64,000 nucleotides of DNA from an uncultured Flavobacteriales bacterium (lineage in GTDB: Bacteria > Bacteroidota > Bacteroidia > Flavobacteriales > Schleiferiaceae), in assembly GCA_913055685.1 (NCBI GenBank), contig CAJXKC010000001.1, positions 992,001 to 1,056,000 on the forward strand, written 5' to 3'. The position numbers and the translations under genes are program-made. The first letter of the stretch is position 1. Each line of letters opens with the position of its first letter. Under the pieces are notes generated by a model that did no database searches, had not been told where the DNA came from, and saw only the letters and a list, made by a program, of their open reading frames with translations. This document shows, piece after piece, positions 1 to 7,511 of this stretch.

Positions 1-1121
1 TCGATCACCGGCTAAGTCTTAAACACCACGAAACGGTTTTAGAAGTGCATTTAGATCGATTGGTACATAACTTAAATTACTACCGCGGTCGTTTAATGCC
101 TGAGCAGAAATTAATGGTAATGGTAAAGGCCTTTGCCTATGGCAGCGGTAGTGAGGAAGTGGCTCGCGTACTTCAGTTCCATGGAGTAGATTATTTGGCG
201 GTAGCTTATGCCGATGAAGGGGTAGCCTTGCGCAAGGCGGGTGTTTATATGCCCATTATGGTCTTAAACACTGAGTCGGAAGCACTTTATGAAATGATGG
301 AATACGACTTAGAACCTGAGGTTTATAGTCTCCACCGTTTGCAAGAAGTAGCAGAGATTGCCCAGCAAAGCAATAAAGACCTAAAGATTCACCTGAAATT
401 AGAAACGGGTATGAATCGCCTCGGTTTTACGGAGGCGGACCTTGAGGAGCTTGCACAACTACTAATATCCAACCCCAAATTAAGGGTGCAATCTTGCTTC
501 TCGCATTTAGCAGCATCCGATGATCCTGGGGAAGCCGATTTTACCCGAGCGCAGATTAGTCGTTTTCGCAAGATGTCCGATTTTATAGAAGAAGGTCTTG
601 ATTATAGTTTTATGAGGCATATTGCCAATACGGGTGCGATAGAGAATTATCCTGAGGCATATTTTGACATGGTCCGGCTGGGTATAGGTCTCTACGGGGT
701 AGCTGCCCATCCCGAAGAGCAAGAAAAACTGCGCGCGGTGAGCGAATTGAAAGCTACTGTCTCGCAGGTGAAGAAAGTCGCTAAAGCTGAGTCGGTAGGC
801 TACGGCCGTACTTGGTATGCCGAAAAAGATACTCGAATCGCAGTGGTTTCCATCGGTTATGCAGATGGATTTCCACGTAGTCTAAGCAATGGTCGGGGTC
901 AGGTTAAAATCGGTTCAGATTTATTCCCGGTGGTAGGTCGGGTATGCATGGACATGATAATGGTTGAAATCGCAGATGCTGAGGTTAATGAAGGCGATGA
1001 GGCATTGATTTTTGGAGCCGATTTACCGATTCAAAAAATGGCTGAGGCCATTGGCACCATTCCCTATGAAGTGCTAACGGGAATTTCATCACGCGTAAAG
1101 CGTATCTACTACATGGCTTAG
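1..1121 (+). CDS. alr: Alanine racemase domain, probably C-terminal half of a MurF-Alr fusion (partial)
   Basis: PLP-dependent alanine racemase, interconverting L- and D-alanine for peptidoglycan. Seen: the lysine-bearing motif VMVKAFAYG that holds PLP, the SVGYGRTW segment near the catalytic tyrosine, and VGRVCMDM in the C-terminal beta domain. A GTG at 45 could be taken as a start, but the frame stays open to the left edge and the upstream codons (ending KHHETVLEVHLDRL) read like the linker that joins MurF to Alr in Bacteroidota bifunctional proteins. I therefore treat it as 5'-partial, with 372 residues visible. The MurF half, which adds D-Ala-D-Ala to the UDP-MurNAc tripeptide, would lie outside the window. 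The racemase identity is secure; the fusion is an inference from the open frame and linker. Confidence 0.9.
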   Translation, partial: DHRLSLKHHETVLEVHLDRLVHNLNYYRGRLMPEQKLMVMVKAFAYGSGSEEVARVLQFHGVDYLAVAYADEGVALRKAGVYMPIMVLNTESEALYEMMEYDLEPEVYSLHRLQEVAEIAQQSNKDLKIHLKLETGMNRLGFTEADLEELAQLLISNPKLRVQSCFSHLAASDDPGEADFTRAQISRFRKMSDFIEEGLDYSFMRHIANTGAIENYPEAYFDMVRLGIGLYGVAAHPEEQEKLRAVSELKATVSQVKKVAKAESVGYGRTWYAEKDTRIAVVSIGYADGFPRSLSNGRGQVKIGSDLFPVVGRVCMDMIMVEIADAEVNEGDEALIFGADLPIQKMAEAIGTIPYEVLTGISSRVKRIYYMA

Positions 1122-1176
1122 GGCATTTGTACTAGAAATTAGCTTCCATTTTTCTCAAAATAGGGAAAGTGCCCGA

Positions 1177-1207
1177 TTGAGCACAGACTCCTAAGCCTCT
1201 AGTTTCG
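1177..1207 (+). promoter_or_regulatory. Candidate Bacteroidota promoter for the 1234 lipoprotein gene
   Basis: TTG at 1177-1179, 20 bases, then TAGTTTCG at 1200-1207, close to the Bacteroidota consensus TTTG/TAnnTTTG. It lies 26 bases before the ATG at 1234. Assigned by pattern only. Confidence 0.35.
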
Positions 1208-1233
1208 AATCAAAATTTAAACCCCCTTTTTTG

Positions 1234-1854
1234 ATGAAAAAACTAGTTTACCTTCTCAGCTTCTTAGCCGCTTTTAGTTTGGGCTCCTGTGAAAAGGAAT
1301 CGACCGACACAAGCGATGATCCTACCAATAATAATGGTGGTGGGAGCAGTTCTTTAGCCAATAATACCTTGGTAGCCGGTGCACAAAGTTCCACGCTAAA
1401 TATGTACACGGCGTATATCGCTACCGATGTTAATACCAATAAGGATTATATAGACATATTTATTTTTAAAGATAGCCCTGCTAATCGTGAAAATTACCTA
1501 CAGATTTTCCTGCATGAGATTCCTTCTAGCTCAAAAGCCATGACCTGGATTTCGGGCTCTTCTCACCCCGGAGATATTGCCGCAGACGAATTTATTTTAT
1601 TCCCTAAGGTGGCCGATCAGCGCTGGTATGGTGTGTACTCGACTAATGGTTTTGAGACCACCGGCGATATGCAAGCAACTGTAAATGGATCCAAGCTTAC
1701 TCTTAGTTTCGAGGATATTGAGCTTGCCGATAATTTTATAAGTGCTAATGTGAATGCACGCGAAAACCTATCTGGTAAAGTAACCTTTGATTTGAGCGAT
1801 TTACAAAACCTAGGAAATAGCCCCAGTTCGTTCAAGAACTTAATTGACGAATAG
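1234..1854 (+). CDS. Small lipoprotein of unknown function
   Basis: The 206-residue product starts with a lipoprotein signal peptide whose lipobox is LGSC (cysteine at about residue 19). A low-complexity Asp/Asn/Gly/Ser linker follows, and the rest is rich in beta-strand-like segments with no motif I recognise. ATG 1234 is preferred over TTG 1231, one codon upstream. It is monocistronic, flanked by the alr-domain gene in the same direction and by a convergent aminopeptidase gene, with a strong bidirectional terminator between. The mature protein should sit in the outer membrane, lipid-anchored. I do not assign a function. Confidence 0.75.
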   Translation: MKKLVYLLSFLAAFSLGSCEKESTDTSDDPTNNNGGGSSSLANNTLVAGAQSSTLNMYTAYIATDVNTNKDYIDIFIFKDSPANRENYLQIFLHEIPSSSKAMTWISGSSHPGDIAADEFILFPKVADQRWYGVYSTNGFETTGDMQATVNGSKLTLSFEDIELADNFISANVNARENLSGKVTFDLSDLQNLGNSPSSFKNLIDE

Positions 1855-1861
1855 ATATAAA

Positions 1862-1894
1862 AAAGCCCCGGGACGGATAAGGTCCCGGGGCTTT
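1862..1894. terminator. Bidirectional intrinsic terminator
   Basis: Perfect 13-bp stem, AAAGCCCCGGGAC (1862-1874) with GTCCCGGGGCTTT (1882-1894), and a 7-base loop. A-rich and T-rich flanks serve both strands. It separates two convergent genes. Confidence 0.9.
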
Positions 1895-1913
1895 CAATTA
1901 CCTAGTATTTCTT

Positions 1914-3794
1914 TTATTCTGAGAAATTCAAAAGCGCGTCTAAAGTCTCGCGACTTACCGCATGGTAGTTAGGTCGTGCTTTCGCGTATATGTCTTGGGC
2001 CATTTGTTCTTTACCTGCTTCAAGTAAAGCCTTGTAGGTGGGAGTTAAGAACTTACGACGGCCTACAGAGGTTAGGAAGCTCTCCACCTTAGGGTAAACC
2101 GCTTCATAGCCCGCCGCGATAGTTGGTTGGAACCAAGCGGCAGAAATTTCACTATTACCACTGGCACTTAATTGGTAGGCTTCGTCCAGTTCACTCAGCT
2201 GTTCAATGCTAATATCGGCAGGAATGCTATTGATGAAATGCAGCCACTCGTGGGTGGTCCAAGCGTCACTCTGTTCCTTAGCGGGAAGTGCCCCATTTTG
2301 CATGAAGTTTTCTAATGCGGCATCTACCTTGGCGAAGCGGTCGCTTTTTACTTCCGGAAGATTGTCTGGGATGCCAATTTCATAGATCCATTCTTTAACG
2401 CGAATTTGCTGGAATTCTTCATCACTAAGTAAATTAGCTTTCAAGTAATCCAAAAATTCTTCGGTGGTCATTACTTCGAATTTATGACCTTGGAAATAGT
2501 TTTTCAAAAACTCATCAAAGCGATCGCGACCCACCGTTTCTTCGATTAGACGCAAAAAGAAATAACCTTTATCGTAAGGAATACTGGTTACTCCATCGTC
2601 TGGATTACGACCTTCTAAATCCAATTTTAATTTAGTGTCGTTTGGCATTTCTTTAAGCATATCTGCTGCGGCTTCCTGTAGGCCGGCACGGGTTAAGCTA
2701 GCTAACATCTCGGAGTACTCGCGGCCATAAACCGCTTCCATAATGCGATGCTCAAAGTAAACGGTAAAGCCTTCATTTAACCAGAAATCATCCCAAGTAG
2801 CATTGGTTACTAAGTTACCACTCCAACTATGGGCTAATTCATGGGCCACCAAGCTCACTAAGCTACGGTCGCCAGCGAGGATTGTTGGCGTAGCAAAAGT
2901 TAAACGTGGGTTCTCCATTCCTCCGAAAGGAAATGAAGGAGGAAGAACAATTAAATCGTAGCGTCCCCAAGCATAGGGTCCGTATAATTCTTCTGCAGCC
3001 TGAACCATCTTTTCTAAATCCGCAAATTCATAGGCCGAGGTGTCCAATAAATTGGCTTCAGCATAAACACCAGTGCGTTCGCTGATAGCTTCAAAATAAA
3101 CGTCACCCACGGCAAGGGCTAATAAATAAGAGGGAATTGCCTGAGGCATTTCAAACTCGTATTCACCTTTTTCATTGCGGCTTTGTGGGTTGGAGGCACT
3201 CATTAAGGCCAGCATATGGCTGGGCACTTTAACTTTAGCTTTGTAGGTGAAGCGTACTCCAGGGCTATCTTGGGTAGGAACCCAGCTGCGGGCTAGGATA
3301 GCCTGACTCTGAGTAAATAAGAATGGGTTTTCCTTTCCGGCCGTTTGCTCGGCATCCAGCCATTGTAGGGCGCGGGCATCGTCTCCGGTGCGGTAGCTAA
3401 TGCTCACCTTTTTACTGTTGGCATTAACAGGAATCCGCAATCCTTGACCTAGGTGATGATCGAATTCCCCTAATTGGTAATCGCTCTCCACCCCGTCGAC
3501 GGTAACCTTTTGAATATCGAGATCATATATATCGAAGTAAATGGCTTCGGCGCCTTCCTTTACTTCAATATCCCATTGGGCGCTTGCGGTAATGGTTTTA
3601 CTGTCAAAATCTACCGAGGCATCCCAGTTCAAATGTTTAACTAAGGCATCGGCTTTTGCATAGCTGTGCGGGTCTTGCCCAGTTTCCATAGCAATAGTGG
3701 TTTTTTGGTCCGATTTTTCTTCTTTTTGCGCCTGGTTGTTACAGGCGGCAAGGGCTAGCAGAGATAAGCCCATTAGAAGCGTTTTGGTTCTCAT
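1914..3794 (-). CDS. M1 family aminopeptidase, leukotriene A4 hydrolase-like, lipoprotein
   Basis: Zinc metallo-aminopeptidase that removes N-terminal residues from peptides. Seen: the substrate-binding GGMEN motif (about residue 290), the zinc site HELAH at 318-322 and the downstream NEGFTVYFE glutamate, which together are the gluzincin signature. An N-terminal beta-saddle domain precedes the catalytic domain, and the C-terminal helical region resembles the LTA4-hydrolase C-terminal domain. The N-terminus is a lipoprotein signal ending LLALAAC, so the enzyme is probably envelope-anchored and digests peptides outside the cytoplasm. ATG 3794 is chosen (626 residues); a TTG at 3818 would add eight basic residues. 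It is divergent from the next gene, with only 39 bases between the starts. Confidence 0.92.
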   Translation of the reverse strand: MRTKTLLMGLSLLALAACNNQAQKEEKSDQKTTIAMETGQDPHSYAKADALVKHLNWDASVDFDSKTITASAQWDIEVKEGAEAIYFDIYDLDIQKVTVDGVESDYQLGEFDHHLGQGLRIPVNANSKKVSISYRTGDDARALQWLDAEQTAGKENPFLFTQSQAILARSWVPTQDSPGVRFTYKAKVKVPSHMLALMSASNPQSRNEKGEYEFEMPQAIPSYLLALAVGDVYFEAISERTGVYAEANLLDTSAYEFADLEKMVQAAEELYGPYAWGRYDLIVLPPSFPFGGMENPRLTFATPTILAGDRSLVSLVAHELAHSWSGNLVTNATWDDFWLNEGFTVYFEHRIMEAVYGREYSEMLASLTRAGLQEAAADMLKEMPNDTKLKLDLEGRNPDDGVTSIPYDKGYFFLRLIEETVGRDRFDEFLKNYFQGHKFEVMTTEEFLDYLKANLLSDEEFQQIRVKEWIYEIGIPDNLPEVKSDRFAKVDAALENFMQNGALPAKEQSDAWTTHEWLHFINSIPADISIEQLSELDEAYQLSASGNSEISAAWFQPTIAAGYEAVYPKVESFLTSVGRRKFLTPTYKALLEAGKEQMAQDIYAKARPNYHAVSRETLDALLNFSE

Positions 3795-3810
3795 CTTTCT
3801 CTTAAATTTG
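3783..3810 (+). promoter_or_regulatory. Candidate promoter for the 3834 gene
   Basis: TTTG at 3783-3786, 16 bases, TAAATTTG at 3803-3810, then 23 bases to ATG 3834. The -33 element lies within the 5' end of the divergent aminopeptidase gene, so the two promoters must overlap. Confidence 0.35.
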
Positions 3811-3833
3811 GAACGCAAGTTAAATGATTAGCC

Positions 3834-4196
3834 ATGAATAAACTTCTTATCCGCCTCTTGATTAGTTCACTTAGTGTCTTTTTTGCGGCCTGGATCCTGG
3901 GCGAAGGGGTACAATTAAACGGATTCTTAGGGGCTGTAGCTGTGGCAATCATTCTGGCAATCCTAAATTATACTATTAAACCTTTACTGATAGTTTTTAC
4001 CATACCCGCTACCCTATTTACTTTTGGCCTTTTTCTATTTGTGATCAATGCCTTGGTAATTATGTTGGCCGATTATTTCTTCTCTGGATTCGCCGTGGCC
4101 AACTTCTGGTATGCGCTTTTATTTTCCCTTTTAGTAAGTTTTATTAGCTCTTTATTGCGCAATCTGGGGGAAGAGCCAAATCAGTATAAAGGATAG
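3834..4196 (+). CDS. Phage holin family 4-like small membrane protein (YvlD-like)
   Basis: A 120-residue protein with about four hydrophobic segments covering nearly its whole length. The pattern NYTIKPLLIVFTIPATLFTFGLF (quoted in part: KPLLIVFTIPATLFTFG) is typical of the Phage_holin_4_2/YvlD family of chromosomal membrane proteins. The family name is historical; there are no phage genes nearby and no evidence of lytic function. It is transcribed alone, divergent from the aminopeptidase. Role unknown, possibly envelope-related. Confidence 0.8.
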   Translation: MNKLLIRLLISSLSVFFAAWILGEGVQLNGFLGAVAVAIILAILNYTIKPLLIVFTIPATLFTFGLFLFVINALVIMLADYFFSGFAVANFWYALLFSLLVSFISSLLRNLGEEPNQYKG

Positions 4197-4278
4197 GCAT
4201 CATTTTAATGATTGGTATCAATTTACGGTTGGTGAAGCATTAAATGTGTACTTTCCGTTTATCAAATCTTATCTCCTC

Positions 4279-5664
4279 ATGGCTAAACGTTTATACCTTC
4301 TATTGTGCTGCAGCTTGGCATCTTTTGCTTCTTTGGTGGCGCAAAACGCCTTTAACTTCGACGGTACAGATGACTATGGAGCGGCTGCTAATGGCTCCGC
4401 TTTGATTGCAAATGCAAGTGGTATTTCTTTGTCGCTCTGGGTTAATCCAGAAACTTTAGTTTCGGGATACCCCGATTTTGGCGGAATGGCCGGGTTTCGA
4501 AATGAATCGAATTGTGACTTCTACCTCTTGCAATTAAATAGTAACAATGTAGAGGCGCGCTTACGAAATAGTAGCGGCACGGTTTACACCATCACCTATA
4601 ATAGTGGTATGAATATGAATGCCTGGAATCACTTTGTTCTAGTTTTCAATGGCAGTACCCTTAAGTTGTACCACGACGGAATTCAAGTTTCTTCGATTTC
4701 CGCCAGCGGCTCCATAACTAGTACCACTACTCCTTTTAATATTGGCTATGTACCCTTTGGGGGAGCAAACTTTCATTTCGATGGTAGTGTAGAAGATGTA
4801 GGACTTTGGGATAAGGCTTTAAGTGCCACTGAGGTGAACAACCTTTACACCGGATGTGGCTACGATCTTAGTGCGGCTAATTTAAAGGCAGCTTATGAGT
4901 TTAACCAAGGAATTGCCAGTGCAAATAATACTGCTATAAGTTTATTTTTGGATAGTAAGGGTTCCAGTAATGCCAGTATAAATGGTGCGGCTCGCAGCGG
5001 TGCTAGCTCAAACTTTGTGACCGGCCTATTGGGCTCTTTTGCTGATTCCTTAACGATAACGGCTTGCAAGGAATATACTTCCCCTTTGGGAACAAAATAC
5101 TTAAGTAGTGGCTTTTATGTGGATTCTGTAAGTGGGGCTTCAGGCTGTGATAGTATCTATTATATTGACTTAACCATTAATAATGTCGACTCCACTGTAA
5201 GTCATAATGGTGGTACCTTAAGTAGTAATGACACCAGCGCCGGGGTTAGCTATCAGTGGTTAGACTGCAATACTGGACAAGTGATAATTGGAGTGACTAA
5301 TCGTAGTTTTAGTCCCACCCTAAATGGTAACTATGCAGTTATTGTGAGCAATGGAAATTGTATAGATACCTCAGCTTGTTTTGCGGTTACAGCCTCTGGA
5401 GTGGGCTTAAGTGAATATGGGCGTAGGCTTAAGCTCTATCCCAATCCTAGTAAGGGTATTATTCACCTAGAATTGGCAAAATCTTGGTCTACCTGCCACT
5501 TCGAAATTTTAGATGTGCGAGGTAATTTGCTAAAGCAAGGCCTTCTCCATCAAGGTGATCTGAGTTTAAACCTTAGTGATTTAAAAAACGGGATGTACTT
5601 TTTAAACTTGCGTCTCGACGATTCTTATTTCATCCAACGAAGCTTTCTAATTAATTCGCAATAG
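4279..5664 (+). CDS. Secreted LamG-domain protein with T9SS type A sorting domain
   Basis: A 461-residue surface or secreted protein. ATG 4279 gives a clean signal peptide (MAKRLYLLLCCSLASFASLVAQ); an upstream GTG at 4246 would bury it. Residues about 22-190 form a LamG/concanavalin-like jelly-roll (FDGTDDYG at the start, the WNHFVLVFNGSTLKLYHDG core and the VEDVGLWDKALSATEV motif). A Cys-containing region and an Ig-like segment follow. The last 80 residues are a T9SS type A domain (LKLYPNPSKGIIHLEL, then DLKNGMYFLNL), the export signal read by the SprA machinery. The LamG fold suggests glycan or protein binding; no catalytic residues are visible. Confidence 0.85.
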   Translation: MAKRLYLLLCCSLASFASLVAQNAFNFDGTDDYGAAANGSALIANASGISLSLWVNPETLVSGYPDFGGMAGFRNESNCDFYLLQLNSNNVEARLRNSSGTVYTITYNSGMNMNAWNHFVLVFNGSTLKLYHDGIQVSSISASGSITSTTTPFNIGYVPFGGANFHFDGSVEDVGLWDKALSATEVNNLYTGCGYDLSAANLKAAYEFNQGIASANNTAISLFLDSKGSSNASINGAARSGASSNFVTGLLGSFADSLTITACKEYTSPLGTKYLSSGFYVDSVSGASGCDSIYYIDLTINNVDSTVSHNGGTLSSNDTSAGVSYQWLDCNTGQVIIGVTNRSFSPTLNGNYAVIVSNGNCIDTSACFAVTASGVGLSEYGRRLKLYPNPSKGIIHLELAKSWSTCHFEILDVRGNLLKQGLLHQGDLSLNLSDLKNGMYFLNLRLDDSYFIQRSFLINSQ

Positions 5665-5700
5665 AAAAGACTTGCATCCTTTAGACTGCAAGTCTTTTCT
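5663..5700. terminator. Bidirectional intrinsic terminator
   Basis: 14-bp stem, AGAAAAGACTTGCA (5663-5676) with TGCAAGTCTTTTCT (5687-5700), between convergent genes. It overlaps the last base of the LamG stop codon. Confidence 0.85.
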
Positions 5701-5714
5701 TGAGGATTTTAAAT

Positions 5715-6500
5715 TTAAAGCATCAGCTTAAAGCCGCAGTGCCATTCTACTTTATGGTGATCATTATTACCATTACTACGGTCATTTAAATGGGAGTATT
5801 CAAATGCGGCATAAAGTCCGAGGCTGGTCATCAGGTTTAAAGAAAGGAAGCTTTGGTGAGGCATAGGATGATCGGGATTATCGACCCCATAGGTGATTCC
5901 GACTGGATTGCTAAAATGAAAGCTGTAGTCGTATTGCAGTTCTAAGAGTAACCACTGATTAATTAAAAAGTCGATCGAAGCACTAGGTCCGCCTCCAATA
6001 TACCAACCGTGTGGAACAGGTGTTTCGCGATAATCGTTTCCAAGACTGTCCTCCAAAACAAAAGTGCTGCCCGTTAGAAGATCAGTAATATTCGCCCCTA
6101 GGGCAATTACAAGTCGGTCGCTTACATAGCTATTCCAGGTCCAGCTATGTCCGCCTAAAAGAAAGTGGCTAAAAGTACTGCTCTCCTTGCGGTTGATATC
6201 GGAAATATCGTTACGTACACCCCATAGAATTTCACCCAGTAACTTATTGCGAAAAATATAACGGTGTTTGCCAAGTTCTGGCTGAGCGCTTCGGTAAAGA
6301 CTAAAATCCCCGGTCCAGCCGCTTATTTCATGATTTTCTGAGCGCGGAGCATTTGGCACCTTCAGATGTACATGTCTAATGCTGAGGTTGAGGTAGAGCT
6401 CTTTGGCCCAATAGTCTTCCCCGAGGTACTTGAAATCTTTTATTTGCGCAAAGCTCGCGCTAGAGATACTCAGCAGTATTATGCTAAATAAAACTCTCAC
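5715..6500 (-). CDS. Outer-membrane beta-barrel-like protein, unknown family
   Basis: 261 residues with an N-terminal signal peptide ending at SFAQ. The remainder has alternating polar/aromatic segments (for example WLLLELQYDYSFHF and LGLYAAFEYSHL) and ends in a hydrophobic FKLML tail, as expected for an outer-membrane barrel. The start is GTG 6500; no nearby ATG is in frame. It follows the 6507-7442 gene by six bases and is surely co-transcribed with it. I do not recognise a named family. Confidence 0.65.
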   Translation of the reverse strand: MRVLFSIILLSISSASFAQIKDFKYLGEDYWAKELYLNLSIRHVHLKVPNAPRSENHEISGWTGDFSLYRSAQPELGKHRYIFRNKLLGEILWGVRNDISDINRKESSTFSHFLLGGHSWTWNSYVSDRLVIALGANITDLLTGSTFVLEDSLGNDYRETPVPHGWYIGGGPSASIDFLINQWLLLELQYDYSFHFSNPVGITYGVDNPDHPMPHQSFLSLNLMTSLGLYAAFEYSHLNDRSNGNNDHHKVEWHCGFKLML

Positions 6501-6506
6501 CCTTTA

Positions 6507-7442
6507 TTATTTATTCCATTTAATGAGCGTGAAGCCAAGACCAGCGCTAAGATACCAGCCTAGGTAAGGACGGTAACCAACTTCATAATTGGTAGACATA
6601 CCGAATTTTTTATCAGTGCGGGCTTTCTTTTCAATTTGGTAGGTACTTAAACCCACTCGGAAACCTAGCGGTAAACTACCAATTGCCTCTTTCGCGGCAT
6701 CTTCATTAAAGGCAAGAGTGGCCGCATCTTCATAAGGGTCGCTTATGGAGGTGCCGGCAAAAATGAGGTCGGCATATAGAGTGCGACCGGCCGAATTAAA
6801 TTGGTCACCAAACTGATCAGTTTCAATGAAAACATTGCGGAATGTGCGCATGGCAATACCAGCATAGAGTCCATTTATAGAAGCCTGACCGATGCCATCG
6901 GCAAAAATATCTTGATCATTTGCGTCCTTTACTTCATCTACTGTAATGGGTGAAGAAAGATGGTAAAAACCAGCACGTACCAAATAGTCACGCTTGTTAA
7001 GCGCCTCTACCATAATCGATTTCATTTGAAAAACCTCTTCATTATTGAAGGAGTTACCATCGGCATCCCAATCTACATCAAGTACTACCGGGGTGGCTTT
7101 CTTTTTTAGGTAGCCGCCAAATCTGAAATAGCCCCCAATCTCGAAATTGCTAAATGCGGGCGGACTTTTATAGCCCAGTTGAGCCATGGTGAGGTAGCTG
7201 CGGCGAAATTTAAAATCGGCTCCCAAGCCTTTAATGGGTTCAAAAAAGCCCCATACTCCGGCATTTAGATTTAAGGCGTCTAAACTGCTAAAGGCTAAGT
7301 CGACGTCCAAATAGGAGACATTAAGGTTAAGGAAGGGTAGGAAGTCGGGGTTATCGTAGGAAACTTTGTAATTGATGTTCTGGCCTATTGCTAGGTTTAA
7401 GCAAAGACCTAATCCTAAAATCGTAAAGAATAGCTTTTTCAT
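6507..7442 (-). CDS. Outer-membrane beta-barrel-like protein, unknown family
   Basis: 311 residues with a signal peptide (MKKLFFTILGLGLCLNLAIGQ) followed by many short amphipathic strands and glycine/aromatic turns (YLTMAQLGYKSPP, FEIGGYFRFGGY, YRPYLGWYLSAGLGF). It is first in a two-gene minus-strand operon with the 5715-6500 gene. The start codon lies inside a near-palindrome (7440-7470). Probably a porin-like or assembly barrel; no specific family recognised. Confidence 0.65.
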   Translation of the reverse strand: MKKLFFTILGLGLCLNLAIGQNINYKVSYDNPDFLPFLNLNVSYLDVDLAFSSLDALNLNAGVWGFFEPIKGLGADFKFRRSYLTMAQLGYKSPPAFSNFEIGGYFRFGGYLKKKATPVVLDVDWDADGNSFNNEEVFQMKSIMVEALNKRDYLVRAGFYHLSSPITVDEVKDANDQDIFADGIGQASINGLYAGIAMRTFRNVFIETDQFGDQFNSAGRTLYADLIFAGTSISDPYEDAATLAFNEDAAKEAIGSLPLGFRVGLSTYQIEKKARTDKKFGMSTNYEVGYRPYLGWYLSAGLGFTLIKWNK

Positions 7443-7511
7443 GGTAATTGATTTGAATCAAATTTCCATGGAATGCCTTGGCTTTACAATACGCTATTTG
7501 CCGTATTTCTC

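Noticed and set aside
45-47. GTG at 45 as the start of alanine racemase
   Set aside because: The frame is open to the left edge and the upstream residues read like the MurF-Alr linker, so it is an internal codon of a partial gene.
3834-4196. Holin-like gene as a sign of prophage
   Set aside because: No lysin, structural, integrase or regulatory phage genes nearby; this family is chromosomal in many bacteria.
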